DNA of 64,000 nucleotides from Tubulanus polymorphus (GCF_964204645.1 NC_134028.1:15985263-16049262), one strand, 5' to 3'; positions 39,484 to 52,272 are shown, numbered from the stretch's first letter. Program-made: numbers and translations. The notes: generated from the sequence alone by a model not told the origin.

Positions 39484-39668
39484 ATTACTATCAGAATTTT
39501 GGGCAAATGTGAGTTTCATCGCTATCGAAAGCTCTATGTACAAGCGTAGACGGACAAATCTACCCGCTATGCCACGCGATATAGAACAGTATCCGGGAGC
39601 AATAGAAGCCAGTGGATACAGCACAGCCTCTGATGGTTCTCCATTTTACCGTGGAATTGTCAGAATCC

Positions 39669-40480
39669 CAGATTAAATGGCAATTGTTTTTGCAACTCAT
39701 GCGCAAATTCAATTACTAGTGGGGCAGCGCACATGGACGCGACGTTTAAAACAATACCGGCACAGTTTTACCAGTTATTCATCGTGTTCGTGACTATTTC
39801 TGGCTATGTTTTTCCTGCAGTCTTCTAATTACCAGAAAAACAGAAGACTTATACAGGGCTGTTTTTGAAAAAATCCGAGAAATAGCGGCTACATTCAACC
39901 CATTGCGCGTGATGGCTGATTTCGAAGAGGCACCAGCACCAGCCATTCGTATAGTTTATCCAGACGTATAATGTTTCTGGATGCTGGTTTCATTGTGCAC
40001 AAGCAATATTCCGCCGTGTACTGAAACTGGGACTGCAGGACTTATATCGTGATATAAACAATCCAGTACGTGTTCTCGTGATGGAGACAATGTGTCTCCC
40101 CCTACTTCCAGCTGAGAATACTGAGAAGGGACTTCGTCTATCTGCGCCGAAAATACAGTTAGATGATTAAGTTCGTTCTTTCGCTATGTGGCCCAATATC
40201 ATCCAGACAGAACCAATAATGGTGTTGAAAGTTTTCGCGCACAACTGAAGTCCCGCTTTGGGGTTCATCCAAATATATGGATGTTTCTCAAACATCACGG
40301 AAAACTAGCTGAAGATGTTGTCAACGGCGAAGAAAAAAAGGCAAAATAGTTGCTAACGACACTGCGTTGAAATCATGTACCAGGCGACTGCGAGAAAATA
40401 ACTATAGCGTTGCAGAATTTCTGAATGCAGCACGCCATCATATCGGGAAATATGTGAATGAACAATGCGAAACTACAATG
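39669..40480 (+). pseudogene. MULE transposase remnant
   Basis: Several frames with stops and shifts. From ATG 39733: MDATFKTIPAQFYQLF and VTISGYVFPAVF, then in another frame LYRAVFEKIREIAATFNP and VMADFEEAPAPA. After a shift come CWFHCAQAIFRRVL and, later, TNNGVESFRAQLKSRFGVHP. The D-T-F-K start, the ADFE segment and the C-x-FH-x-QA motif are the MULE transposase core (DDE type). Non-functional. The sequence is G+C richer than the AT-rich provirus around it, consistent with a host transposon insertion. Confidence 0.7.
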
Positions 40481-40758
40481 ATGATGACGATAATGACGAT
40501 AACATACTCGCGAAACTCATAAAAATGAAAAATAAATTCTCACACGCTCGAATTTATTTTTCATTTTTATGAGTTTCACTCCTAATTCAAGTAGAAATTA
40601 TTATTATTTTCATATTTTTCATTTTTTACTCACTCGCCCTTTCAACCTTTAACCTGAAACAACTAAACCCCTATTAATCTTAAAATATTCATATAAATTA
40701 ATAACATATAAATCATTGAACTTCTAAAATCAATTTTAATAAAAAATTTAGTATTAAA

Positions 40759-41010
40759 ATGGAAGCAAATAAGTACTACTGTCCAACATGTAATATCAAT
40801 ATAGATAAATCCCAAAAAGCAAGACACAATAAAACTAAAACACATTATGAGAATAAATTGAAACTAGAATATTTACTGTTATATTCAGAACAGTTAACAA
40901 AAGGAAAGAAATTTATTGAATTATGGAATAATGATCCAAATAATAAACAATACGTTGAGGAATTTGATATCAAGGATCTGATGTTTATACTAGAAAATGA
41001 TTCTATTTGA
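40759..41010 (+). CDS. Element A small C2H2 zinc-finger protein, mirror copy
   Basis: 83 residues, identical to the 38890-39141 product. Divergent from its twin across the 1.6 kb palindrome centre. Confidence 0.6.
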   Translation: MEANKYYCPTCNINIDKSQKARHNKTKTHYENKLKLEYLLLYSEQLTKGKKFIELWNNDPNNKQYVEEFDIKDLMFILENDSI

Positions 41011-42141
41011 GCCTATATACATTCAATGTACAGAGCTATGGAATAAATCTATAAATTCACAGCTGTTACAGCTGTTACTATGACGCCGAGACTTATGACT
41101 CATTATTACAAACGTGCAGAGAGAGAACACTCTAGAACCGGAGCCAGATGACGTGGCAAGAAATGAATGTACGCTGTAATATTGTGCTCAGGATATTCTA
41201 TCTTTCGAAACGAAATTAGGAGTTTATAGTTTACAATTATAAATCTAAATGTAAGTACTGTTTGTTGTAGTTATTAAGGCTATTAAATATGAAACCTTTA
41301 GATATATTTAAGTGTATTTAGTATGTCTTTTAGATAGCTAGAGTTATCGCTAATATCTTTTAGATTAATAAAACGCCATACGAATCAAGAAGTGATAGAG
41401 AAACTCAAGATACTCTTTCTGACTGAGGAATCAACAACAATGGATATCAAACCAATAGAATCACCAAAAGATCGACGAAGAAATATAAGAATTTCAAAAA
41501 CATTAAGACTCCAATGATTAAGTTTAACATTTGTTGATGTAGTTAAATATTTACCAACAATTGAAAAAATGTTTGTAATTATAAATTGTATTTATAGAAA
41601 TCAAATGATGTATTGGAAGAAATGACTGAACAACTTGTATAATGTATTGTGTAAATCTGATTTGTGAATTTTTATGTTCAGTCGTTTCTATTATGATTAA
41701 CGCATGCGCATTAAGCAAAACCCGCATGTGACGCATGTAACGCATGTGACGAGGGACATGAATGCGTTTGAATTTTCTATGTTCAGTTGTTTCTATTTTA
41801 CAGAATTTATAGAATGAATATATAATTATGATTAACACATGTGCATTAAGCAAAACCGGCCATAAATGGCCGCATGTGACGCATGTAACGCATGTGTTGT
41901 TTCTATTTTACAGAATTTATAGAATGAATATATAATTATGATTAACGCATGCGCATTAAGCAAAAGCGCGCCTGTATGTCCGCATGTGACGCGGGTATTG
42001 TAACTGGTATGATTTAGATATCAAGGAATCGAAACAACTTATCAAAAGCAGCGAGGAATGAAAAAGGATGACGTTGGTCGAAGAAATGGAAGAGGATTCT
42101 AAAATTATTAACCAATTTAGTAAAAAAAATACGTATAATAA
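41011..42141. repeat. Iteron-like ACATGCG region, mirror copy
   Basis: Inverse of 37759-38889 with the same three blocks (about 41650-41995). No coding frame supported. Confidence 0.55.
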
Positions 42142-42807
42142 ATGGAACCAGAACAACCACAAATTATCAATTTTACAAATAACACTGGCGTTATAAACAT
42201 ATACTACAAGAAGTGTTCTAAATGTGAATTAGATAAATCATTAACAGAATTTAGTAAGCGTAAGATTAGCAAAGATGGTTTTCAATATTGCTGTAAAACT
42301 TGTTTTAAACTATATACCAAACAATATCGAGAAGATAATATAGAACATTATAATTATTATATGGTAGAACATATGACAGGAAGATATCAAACAGATCTTA
42401 ATTTTAGATTAAAACAATGCTTAAGATCTAGATTAACACAATTATTCAACAAAGAAACACATTCAGAAACATTATCTAATTTGTTGGGTTGTACAGATGA
42501 ATTTCTCAAATCATGGATTATATTTCAATTCGATGATAAAATGAATATAGATAATTATGGGGATTATTACCATATTGATCACGTGTTGCCGATTTCTAAA
42601 TTTAACATGAATGATGAATACAATAAAAAACTTATTTGGAATTGGAAGAATTTAAGACCTTTAGAAAAGAAGGAAAACATAATTAAATCTAATAAACTAG
42701 ATTTACAGTTATATTTAGAACAGTTAACAAATGCAAAGAAATTTATTGATCAATGGAACAATGATCCAAATAATGAACAATACGTTGAGTCTTTAATGAG
42801 TGGTTAA
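42142..42807 (+). CDS. Element A HNH endonuclease, mirror copy
   Basis: 221 residues, identical in sequence to the 37093-37758 product, including both Cys pairs and the IDHVLP / NWKNLRP core. Confidence 0.8.
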   Translation: MEPEQPQIINFTNNTGVINIYYKKCSKCELDKSLTEFSKRKISKDGFQYCCKTCFKLYTKQYREDNIEHYNYYMVEHMTGRYQTDLNFRLKQCLRSRLTQLFNKETHSETLSNLLGCTDEFLKSWIIFQFDDKMNIDNYGDYYHIDHVLPISKFNMNDEYNKKLIWNWKNLRPLEKKENIIKSNKLDLQLYLEQLTNAKKFIDQWNNDPNNEQYVESLMSG

Positions 42808-43053
42808 AGAATAATAGATTTTAAATAAAATATAATAAAAATTACATACCTTCAACTATCTATTATTTCTATTATATTTTTAATATTTTCTTTTCAAAAA
42901 AGAATACTTTATATCACAAATAAAAAATACTAAAAAAACAATAACTAATACTAAAATTCTTTACCTTTAACTAAGCTAGTATTAATCTAAAGAGATACTA
43001 GTATCATTTTATAATACTTATAATATTTTTCTTATTAAATTTCTCTAATAAAA
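42808..43053. other. Intergenic region, mirror copy
   Basis: Inverse of 36847-37092, with the same GATACTAGTATC palindrome. Confidence 0.35.
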
Positions 43054-43656
43054 ATGTCAAAGAAATCGAGTAAGAATAGTATTGATATTGAAAAGACATT
43101 AGATGATTTGGGTATAAGTGATAATAAGGATCCAGTTGTTTCTAATTCTATTCAAGTTAATAACAATATAGATTATGAATACTATTTGTATTGTAAGCAT
43201 CATCTAGAACTATTGATTGCCGGTGGAAAAACTAAGGAGTTTTTAACTAAGACTATTACTTTTCAAGAATTAGATGCTATGAAACCAGATAAAGTAATAA
43301 AATATTTTAAGATTTATGAAGAAGCAAGATTAGCTAGAATAAATGATTCTATTTCAGATGGTATTGTCAAATGTTATTCTAAGTTATGTAACCAGTTAAT
43401 ACCAATTGATGATGAAAATAAATTATATAGTGATTTGAAAAATGACTACTTAGTTATGACTGAATTACAAAAATGGGTTGGATATGCTTCATTTCAATTA
43501 GGATCGGTTATGACATTAATTTCTACTGGTGTCATAACATTTTCGAACATCAAACCTATGGAATATAAATCAGGTAAGAACGAAACAGATGTACTACAAC
43601 CAAACGTCGAAACAGAAAATGAATCAGAACAAAAATTAACTAAAATAAATGAGTGA
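43054..43656 (+). CDS. Element A 200-residue hypothetical protein, mirror copy
   Basis: Identical to the 36244-36846 product. Starts the plus-strand cluster that runs through the integrase to the ATPase in this arm. Confidence 0.6.
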   Translation: MSKKSSKNSIDIEKTLDDLGISDNKDPVVSNSIQVNNNIDYEYYLYCKHHLELLIAGGKTKEFLTKTITFQELDAMKPDKVIKYFKIYEEARLARINDSISDGIVKCYSKLCNQLIPIDDENKLYSDLKNDYLVMTELQKWVGYASFQLGSVMTLISTGVITFSNIKPMEYKSGKNETDVLQPNVETENESEQKLTKINE

Positions 43657-44044
43657 TGGAGTTAAGAAAAAGGCTAGATCCGAGAAACAAATTAAATGGG
43701 CAAGAGAATTAGGTAAAAGATCTTCAGAATTAAAAAAAGCTAAGAAAAAGAAATTAACTGATATAAATGAATCACAGACTTTATCTGATATTGATTCAAA
43801 TAATAATCCATCTGATTCTTCTAATGCTGGAAGTAATTATAAATTATATATTACAATTGGATTAGTAACAGTTATTATATTATCCGGTGTAATATATAAA
43901 TCAAAGTTCAAATCTGATGATAAAGATGATTCCAATGATCGGAAACTTAGTTATCCATGTACAGACAGTAAACCTATCATACCAGAAAATAAGTCAAATC
44001 ATAAAGCCATTGAAACTAAATCTAAATTATTATTAATGGATTAA
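43649..44044 (+). CDS. Element A basic single-pass membrane protein, mirror copy
   Basis: 131 residues, identical to the 35856-36251 product; same eight-base overlap with the upstream gene. Confidence 0.6.
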   Translation: MSDGVKKKARSEKQIKWARELGKRSSELKKAKKKKLTDINESQTLSDIDSNNNPSDSSNAGSNYKLYITIGLVTVIILSGVIYKSKFKSDDKDDSNDRKLSYPCTDSKPIIPENKSNHKAIETKSKLLLMD

Positions 44045-44050
44045 AATAGA

Positions 44051-45181
44051 ATGAAAAAAGAACAATATTTAAGAGATTTATATTATAACCCAGAGAGTGA
44101 AGTATCATATTCTAACGTTACAGAATTATGGAATAAAATTAAATCTGAAAATTAAAATGTTAATGGTGCCGTACGGCACCCACAGGGTGGTATAAAATAT
44201 AGTGAATTAAAATCATGGTTACAAAATCAACCAACATATCAAATCCACAAGAAAATGGATAAAACTTATTTAACAAGAAAAGTTATGGTTTCATATATCG
44301 ATCAACAATGGCAAGCAGATTTAATTGACATGAAGAACTTAGAGGAATACAACAAAGGATATTTCTGGATACTGAATGTTATAGACATATTCAGTAGATA
44401 CGCATGGTCAATTCCAATCAAAAATAAAACTGGTATGGAAGTGACAAATGCTTTTAAATCTATATTTAAAGAAGCTATTCCAGATAAGATACAATTTGAT
44501 GAAGGTAAGGAATTTTATAACAAACATTTTAAAAAACTATTATCTGATAACGATGTAGACTATTTTTCAACACACTCAGATAAAAAAGCATCTATTATAG
44601 AAAGATTTAATAAAACATTGAAAACTAGAATGTGGAAATACTTTACTGCTAATGAAACATATAAATATATCGATGAGTCTATAAATATATTAGATGATTT
44701 AGTGAAAGGTTATAATAATTCTAAACATAGTTCTATAAATATGAAACCTATACAAGCTAGAAAAGAAGATAATTCGGAAATAGTTTGGAATAATTTATAT
44801 GGAGCCTTTGTTACACATGATTTCGGTGAACCTAGATTCAAAATTAGACAACACGTTAGAATATCTAAATATAGAAAAACATTTTATAAAGGTTATACTC
44901 CAAATTTTACTGAAGAAATATTCAAAATTAAAAAGATAATATTAACTAAACCTTTTGTTTATAAATTAGAAGATCTAAAAGATGAAGAAATATTAGGTTA
45001 TTTCTATGAACAAGAATTATCACTTGTACCAAATCCAGATGAAATAGAATACAAAATAGAAAAAGTATTGAAAACAAAATCTCTTAAAGGAAAAAAGTAT
45101 TCTTTGGTGAAATATAAAGGATACGATGATAAATTTAATGAATGGATTTTATCTAGTAAAATTAAAAGAATAAATGAATAA
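44051..45181 (+). pseudogene. Element A integrase, mirror copy, same in-frame stop
   Basis: ATG 44051, TAA near 44153, then the 308-codon catalytic and chromodomain part from 44255. It differs from the other copy by Ile for Met in the segment KHSSINMKPIQ. The catalytic triad is unchanged. Confidence 0.85.
44165..44189. repeat. GC-rich 25 bp module, mirror of copy 2
   Basis: Inverse of 35711-35735, within the integrase frame. Confidence 0.8.
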
Positions 45182-45785
45182 AGATTTATTTATATTTGAA
45201 CCGCATAATATGTTAGTTACTGGAGTAACCAATTGTGGTAAAACACATTTCATATTAGATTTGTTAGAAACTATTTATAAGAATCATTTTGATAATATAA
45301 TATTATTCTGTCCTACTTATGAAATGAATAAAACATATAATAGAGATATAGTTCAGATAAAAAAGTTTATTATATTAGATCCTAAAACAGTAAAAGAAAA
45401 TTTAGATAATTGTATAAAAATAGCAATTGATACTTATAAAGGATCAAATACATTATTCATTATAGATGATTGCGCAAATTTACATGATTCAAAAGTGAGA
45501 GAAAGTGAGTTATGTTATCTAGCTTTCTCCGGGAGACATTTTGGGATAACAACATGGGTTTTAAATCAAAAATATAATTCAATTGTTAAAGACTTTAGGG
45601 AGAATATAAGATTTCTAGTTTTATTTTATAACAAAGATAAAAAATCTATGCAACAATCATTGAAAGAAAATCAAATTATACCTACTGAATTACATGATGA
45701 ATATATGAATAAATTAAAGAATAATAAAGGTTCAAAATTATTACTAAGACTACAATTTCCATATGAATATAAATTTATAAAATAA
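45174..45785 (+). CDS. Element A packaging ATPase, mirror copy
   Basis: 203 residues; Walker A and B unchanged; Lys replaces Glu in QQSLKENQ. Overlaps the integrase end by eight bases as in the left arm. Confidence 0.85.
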   Translation: MNKDLFIFEPHNMLVTGVTNCGKTHFILDLLETIYKNHFDNIILFCPTYEMNKTYNRDIVQIKKFIILDPKTVKENLDNCIKIAIDTYKGSNTLFIIDDCANLHDSKVRESELCYLAFSGRHFGITTWVLNQKYNSIVKDFRENIRFLVLFYNKDKKSMQQSLKENQIIPTELHDEYMNKLKNNKGSKLLLRLQFPYEYKFIK

Positions 45786-46153
45786 AATCCTAATTTACAA
45801 TATTATAGAATTTTGAATATGTTTGATGGATGAGTGGATGAATTGGATGAATTGGATGAGTGGATGAATGGATGAGTGTAATAATATATAATTTACATAT
45901 GTTTCTTATTTTTAAAACAGTAAGAGTTTGATTTGAAGTTATTTTATCAATTTTATACTACATTTAAATATTATTTTAATAATATATATATTGTGTTAAA
46001 TTTAATAAAGAATACAAATATTATATTTATACTCATACTATTCTTCCAATTCATGTGTTAAAAATATACATATACAAATAAATATATTATTACACTCATC
46101 CACTCTTCCACTCATCCAACTCATCCATTCATCAATCAATATATAAATGGAAC
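45786..46153. terminator. Convergent intergenic region, mirror copy
   Basis: Inverse of 33747-34114 with the same complementary GGATGAGT runs. Confidence 0.5.
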
Positions 46154-47230
46154 TTAATCTTTTTCATTTTCATTTTCATATTTTTCTTTAAGCTTATCAT
46201 ATTCTAACCATATATTCCTTCGCATTTTCATTGGTATAATTCCTGAACGATTCCCGAGTTTATATTTATTGAATGTTTCTCTTGAAAATATTTTTGGAAT
46301 ATAATTTTCGATTTCAGTTTTAGATGGATGTTTATTTAAAAATTCTCTAAAATCATCATATTTAAGTTCAAATAAGTTCATTGCATAAGTTACATTTGGT
46401 TTAAAGTTATCTAACTTTTTCAATATGGTAACTATATCATTACTCAAGAAATAATCTATAAATGTTTTTCTATACCACCGATAATCTAATATATTCATAT
46501 TATTAAATTTTGGATTTATAACTGTTGGATTTTCTATTACATTATCTGTACCAATATGTTTAATCGAGTATTTATGATTCAATTGTTTATCATATATTAC
46601 ATATTCTTTACATTTTTCACACCAAGATTTAAATACCTGTATTGCATGGGCTGAATCATTTCCACCTTTTGTTTTTAATTTATAATGTTTTGCCCAATTA
46701 GCCTTTGTTATACATTCATTACAGAAGGCACAATAATTCTGATCCTCTTTGCATTTATCTTTATATATATTGGCATATTTTTTTACTAATTGTAAAATAT
46801 GTTCATCTTTTTTGATGTGTAATAAATAATCATTATAATTATCAAAATCTTCTTCACAATACATACATCTGATGTTATCTTTTGGTTGAACATTTGATTT
46901 TTCTATTTTAGGTTCAATATTATGTTCTATTTTTGTTTCAATCTTATCATCATTCGATGTAGAAGGTATAACATTATCTTCTATTTTTGTTTCAATATTA
47001 TTATCTATTTTTGTTTCAATATTATCTTCTATTTTTGTTTCAATATTATCTTCTATTTTTATATCAATATTATTATTACGTTCAATTAAATATTCTTTGT
47101 ATTGATTTAATTCATTTAATAAAAATGTTCCAATATATTCATTTATTCTTTTATAAGGTATTACATAAAACAAATCATCATTGATTTCTTTATCAGCTTT
47201 GATTCTTTCATATACTTTACCTCCTTCCAT
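46154..47230 (-). CDS. Element A zinc-finger/KIEDNIET protein, mirror copy
   Basis: 358 residues, identical to the 32670-33746 product; repeat number is also the same, which is notable for a low-complexity tract. Confidence 0.65.
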   Translation of the reverse strand: MEGGKVYERIKADKEINDDLFYVIPYKRINEYIGTFLLNELNQYKEYLIERNNNIDIKIEDNIETKIEDNIETKIDNNIETKIEDNVIPSTSNDDKIETKIEHNIEPKIEKSNVQPKDNIRCMYCEEDFDNYNDYLLHIKKDEHILQLVKKYANIYKDKCKEDQNYCAFCNECITKANWAKHYKLKTKGGNDSAHAIQVFKSWCEKCKEYVIYDKQLNHKYSIKHIGTDNVIENPTVINPKFNNMNILDYRWYRKTFIDYFLSNDIVTILKKLDNFKPNVTYAMNLFELKYDDFREFLNKHPSKTEIENYIPKIFSRETFNKYKLGNRSGIIPMKMRRNIWLEYDKLKEKYENENEKD

Positions 47231-47262
47231 TTATTATATATATTTTTATTAAAGTTAAAATT

Positions 47263-48502
47263 TTAATACATAACACTATCTAATTGTGAATTTACAATAT
47301 TTAATTGCGCGTCAGATATAATATAAATATGCATTTTAAAATTTTTGATTCCTTTATTCTTTGTCATGAATAATTGTATTCCATCTTTAGTGTTTTGTAG
47401 TTTTTTTCCAGAACCATGTAATGAATTATCCTCTGTTGTTCTAAAATCTAACCATAATGTGTATTTATTACCGGTATAATAATCAATTTGATTAATATTA
47501 CAATTTTCAGATGATTTCACTTTTTCATTCATAAAATGTTTTCTAATTTCTGGCCATTGATCAATCATTCTCATTCCTTGACAAAATATTTTATTTGCTA
47601 TTCCTTCGATAGTTATTTCTACTTTTGTTATTTCAGGATTGTAATAATTATCAACATTTATTGCGCCATTAGTATATGTTGCAATGGTAAAAAATATTAA
47701 TATACCTTTAATAGATCTTCTTGGGAAGTTAATATTCTCATTAATTATTTCATCATTTGCATTAATAGTTACGGTTTTAAATTTATCAATATAATCATAT
47801 AATAATGAAAATCCTTGATTGTATTTAGTTTGAATTATACTTGAAATATTTTCATCAGTTACTGTGTCATATTCTAAACATATATTCGATAATTTATAAC
47901 TCATATCTTGAACAACGCTAGATAATACAATTTCATTTACAGGAGCAAATGTTATTTCGAATATAACGTCTTCTTGAATTGCGTATTTATATAAAGGTGC
48001 ATTATTATTTATCAATTCAAAGTCTAATGGAATTTTATATTTGCTTCCATATATACTTTTTATCAATTTATCTACAGCATTAGTTAATATTGCGCTATTA
48101 GCTTCTGATCTTAATTTATTTTGGTTTTCTGATTGGATGCCTTGAAATATCATATTATTTCTATTTTCTTTAGTTAACCATAAATCTTTATAATGCATAA
48201 ATAAATTATAATTATCTAATGAGAAAACTGTTTCTGGACCAATCTTTATTGTTAACTTTTTAATCAAATATCTTCCAACATTATCAACAACATAATTATT
48301 ATTATTACCGATTACTTTTATATCGGCCGATAAATAAATACTATTTGGAACATAAAAAGTATTTTGTGTTAATCGAGGGATTCTAACATATAAAGTTTCA
48401 TCGGGATTAATATTTGAAGGGTTATGAGTAATTATATGATGTGATCTTTCTGCTTTAATAGCATTAGATATTCTTCGAAGGATTGATATAACTCCCACTC
48501 AT
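47263..48502 (-). pseudogene. Element A putative major capsid protein, mirror copy
   Basis: Same one-base displacement between ATG 48502 and the long frame (from 48498). Thr replaces Lys in YNPEITKVEIT; otherwise the product is identical to the left copy. Confidence 0.6.
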
Positions 48503-48521
48503 TTATTTAACAAAAAATTAA

Positions 48522-49977
48522 TTATTTATTTTTTGTTAACATGTTTACTAATCCAAAAATAATAGCACTTACAACAGTTATTAAAAATAAAATAATATGT
48601 TCAGCAGCAAAGTTAATAATGTTTCCTGCAGATTTCAATATAAAACCAACAATTGATGCAATAATTCCTGATAAAGCTGCAGCAGATTTTTTAGATAGTT
48701 CCCATAAATATTTTGCTAATTTCTTTAAACCATCTTTAACTTTATCTTGTATAGAATTATTACTCGGTGGTTTATCTGGTTTATTGGGAGTAGGAGTAGA
48801 TTTTAAAGCATTTGATATAGCTAAACCAATTGTTGTAAATAACATAGTTACAGATGTTAGAATTGAAAGAATTGTTATTCCTTCTAATTTAAATAATAAC
48901 TTTATTCTATCTTTCAATGATATTTTAGAATCTGGTTTAATCAACAAATCTTTAAAAATAACTTTTAATCTATTAATATTATAATCATATGATTTTAATA
49001 ATAATTTAATTTCTTCTTTTTGTAATTCTATGTTATATTCTAAATCATCTATTTCTTTTTCTAAATATGCATTTCTTTTTTTAAATTCAATTTCTTCAAT
49101 AACTTTATTATCTCTATCTAATTTTAATTGTTCTATTTCTTTATTTTTATCAGTTAATTCTTTTTCTAAAGTTCTAATTTTAAAATCTCATACTTTTATC
49201 ATGCGCAATTTTATCAGATGCATTTCTTATACTAATAATCTCTCTAATTGCTTTATCAGAAAATATATCTAAATCTTCTAATTCTTGATCTGTTGCATCA
49301 AGTAATCCATTCGATAAAAGTTTTTCAATTGGAACTTTATTTGATTTAAGTTTACTAGTTTTGGAAGTTATATTCTGTTCAGAAGTTGTTTCTGTTTCTA
49401 AATTATTATCGATTGTTTCAAATAATTCATTAATTCTTTGTTTAAATACTCTTTCATTTTTAATAATTTCTTCGTGTGTTACATCTTCTATTTCATTACT
49501 ATTTCTTATTCTTTTAATTCTAGATAGGTCTAACTTAAGCAAAGTTGATTCTGCTTATATTTTGTTTTGTTTTTTATAAGAGATATCAATATAATAATCA
49601 TCTTTCAAATGATAATAATATTCACCATCTAAAGATTTTAATTCTTGTACTAAAAGTCTGGCGCCTCTGGCATTTATATTATATCCAGATTTTTCAAATA
49701 TAGGTTTGAAATTATAAATATACTCATTATATTCTAAATTTTCCTTTAATAAACCTGTATTTTCATTTTCAATAGGTATTCTCGATCTAGTTCTTCTATC
49801 AAATTCATCTGTTGATGGGGCTTTAGAACCACTATCTGCTAAATTAGAATTATATGTTATATCATTATCATTATCAATATTAGTATCAGCAGTCATATAA
49901 TCATCATCGTTAGTATTGGCATCATTATTATTTCTCATGTTTTCCATTTCATAATCTTCTCCACCTTCTACATCCAT
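48522..49977 (-). pseudogene. Element A coiled-coil membrane protein, mirror copy
   Basis: Same TAA and same frameshift as 29923-31378; the three sub-frames are identical in length and sequence. Confidence 0.55.
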
Positions 49978-49994
49978 TTACATAATAAAAAAAA

Positions 49995-51410
49995 TTAAAA
50001 TTTAAAATATAATATTCCTCCGATTACAATTCCTATACAAGTTATAGCTAATTTAGTATTTTCATGGGATTTATTATCATCATTTAGTTTAATTATATCA
50101 TGTTGAATAATATCAGTTCTATTATCACCGTGTGGGTGCCGTACGGCACCATTTTCTGATGTATTATAATCATTTATTTTAGAATCATTATTTAATTTAA
50201 TATTATTAGTTTTAGTTTCTGTTGATTGAATATGTTTTTTATTTTTTTCACCTTCCATTAATTTTGGAGCAGTAATAATCTTTTTATTTATATCATTCAA
50301 TCCAAAAGAATTATTTATTGTTGCAGTTTTAATTAGATTATTATAACCAATTATATTTCCCATCTTTAATACTAAATCATTAGAAATAATTAATAGATTA
50401 GGGCCTATACAATAATTAAGCCTTACATGAGATTTATCTAAATAATTTTGATATCTTATAATGTTTTCTGGAATCGATCTATTTTTATCGTTATGAATTG
50501 AATCTTCAAATAATACTTTAAATTGTTTCTGTGTATCAAATGATGTATTCAAATTTCCAATCATTGGGGATCTTGTTTCAACTTGCGCGCCTAAAATACA
50601 TATCAAATAAGTTCTAATAGATTGATTTATTCTTTCTATACCTGATTTAGTAAAACATTCACTATTTTCTAAAATAAAATGAACCCAACCATTATTGTTT
50701 TCTTGTTTTAAATTATCATAAAATTTCGGTAATTTATTGAAATTTAATGTTTCTAAATCCTTAGTTTCTATTTTACCATAACCTAATTTATTATTATAAA
50801 TATTATAAAAGCTATTAGATGGTATGGGAAGTGCGCAATATTCTGCAATCTTTTTAGGGCAAGGAAGTGATCTTATTGTTCCAATTTTTGTTCTAAAATC
50901 AGAATTATTTATATCTATATTAAATTCATTACAAATTTTATAAAACTTTCATAAATTAATATTATTATCTAATTCTTTAAAATATTTTGAACCTGGTAAA
51001 GGACATTCTAATTCATCTAATATTAATTTTATTTGAAAATAAGTATGAAATCTAAAAAGTGATAACATCAATGGTAAACTTGGTTTGTTTAAATGATCAT
51101 TCCAACTAATTCCACATCCTGTTGTCGCGCAATAAACAGCAAAATTTAATTGGTTCTGCCCATACTTCATATTAGATTTTAATAACCATTGTTTTGCCTC
51201 ATTTAAATTTTTGAAATTAATTGTATACACATGAAATATATTTTCCATCTTTACATGAAAATTATTACTTTCAGTAACATAAATATATAAATTAATTAAT
51301 GAATTTAAAACTTCATTTCTATATGTAATATCTTTATTAAAATCTATTGCTGGAATATTATATTTAATTGATTTATTATATTGGAAAGCTTTTGGAAAAC
51401 TATCTGCCAT
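49995..51410 (-). pseudogene. Element A tail-anchored ~471-residue protein, mirror copy
   Basis: Same in-frame TGA. One residue differs (Asn for Lys in DSKINDYN). Carries the GC-rich module at 50126-50150. Confidence 0.6.
50126..50150. repeat. GC-rich 25 bp module, mirror of copy 1
   Basis: Inverse of 29750-29774. Confidence 0.8.
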
Positions 51411-51426
51411 TTATATAACTAAAAAA

Positions 51427-51861
51427 TTAATAATTTATTAATTCTTTTAATAATTTATCTTGTTCTTCAACTGTTATATGGCCATTTAAACTTATTATAT
51501 AATCTAGTGTATTCTTTAATTTATCAATTTCTTTTATATTAGTTTTAATTTTTTCTTTATTACTTTTTATATTTAATTTTGAACTTATACCAGTTAAAAC
51601 ACTTGATGATAATCCTAACACACCAATTGATATAGCTAAAGGTGTTAATGGACTGAATATTGCTAGAAATGTTATTACAGAACTAATTGTAACCGAACCA
51701 CTAATAATAAGATAATATATAATTTTACTTTTTAAATATTTTTTCTTTTTTATCTTTAAGTCACTTTCAAATTCTAATATTTGTTTTTCTAAATATATTT
51801 TTAATTTAGTTTTATTTATATCATGAGGAATAATATCAATATTATCAACTTTATCTTCCAT
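51427..51861 (-). CDS. Element A two-pass membrane protein, mirror copy
   Basis: 144 residues; Asp replaces Asn in KEIDKLKN; membrane hairpin unchanged. Confidence 0.6.
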   Translation of the reverse strand: MEDKVDNIDIIPHDINKTKLKIYLEKQILEFESDLKIKKKKYLKSKIIYYLIISGSVTISSVITFLAIFSPLTPLAISIGVLGLSSSVLTGISSKLNIKSNKEKIKTNIKEIDKLKNTLDYIISLNGHITVEEQDKLLKELINY

Positions 51862-51881
51862 TTATTTAGAAAAAAAAATTA

Positions 51882-52046
51882 CTAATTAGTAAACTTATAA
51901 GCAACAAATATAACAATAACTGTTCCACCTAAAATCCAAATTATTTCATATTTCTGTTGTTCTTTACTTGGGGTATAATAATCTGATAATTTAGGTTTGT
52001 ATAGATGTAATTTTTCTTTATTGGTTACCGCGATATATAAACTCAT
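51882..52046 (-). CDS. Element A 54-residue membrane protein, mirror copy
   Basis: Inverse of 27854-28018, intact by position and sequence. Confidence 0.5.
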   Translation of the reverse strand: MSLYIAVTNKEKLHLYKPKLSDYYTPSKEQQKYEIIWILGGTVIVIFVAYKFTN

Positions 52047-52266
52047 TGCATCATCAACTGAAAATCTCTACGTGAAATCTTCTGATCATATAATTCCTTG
52101 TTAATATAATCCGTATAGTTTTGTCTTTTTTCTCTATATTCTTCTGCTGCTTTATTATATTTTTCTAATGCTAAGTTATGTCTTTTTTGTTCTGTTAATG
52201 AACCATTTTTATCAATATGCTTAAATAAATAACCACCACCAGTAAATGCTGAAGCGTTAACAATTG
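52043..52266 (-). pseudogene. Element A interrupted gene, 3' part, mirror copy
   Basis: Inverse of 27634-27857. Here it abuts element B copy B3, and no 5' part exists on this side. Confidence 0.65.
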
Positions 52267-52272
52267 CCGATC
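52267..52272. other. GATCGG site, mirror copy (reads CCGATC)
   Basis: The duplicated target of element B carried along in the palindrome. It has no partner at the other end of B3, which shows B3 arrived by duplication and not by integration. Confidence 0.8.

Larger units (their letters stand above)
39228..40672. mobile_element. MULE-type transposon relic at the palindrome centre
   Basis: Terminal inverted repeats AGGGGTTTAGTTGTTTCAGG (39228) and its complement (ending 40672), each 168 bp, are identical in inverse orientation. Between them lies a decayed MULE transposase. The flanks outside the repeats are element A in mirror image, so no target duplication can be seen. The left side additionally carries an extra inverted copy of the terminal repeat (to 39483). 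Confidence 0.65.
40673..52266 (-). mobile_element. Element A, right part, inverted copy
   Basis: Mirror of 27634-39227. Every stop and frameshift seen in the left copy is present here too, so decay preceded duplication. The first part of element A (PolB and following genes) is not repeated, because the arm includes the element B insertion and ends within it. Confidence 0.8.
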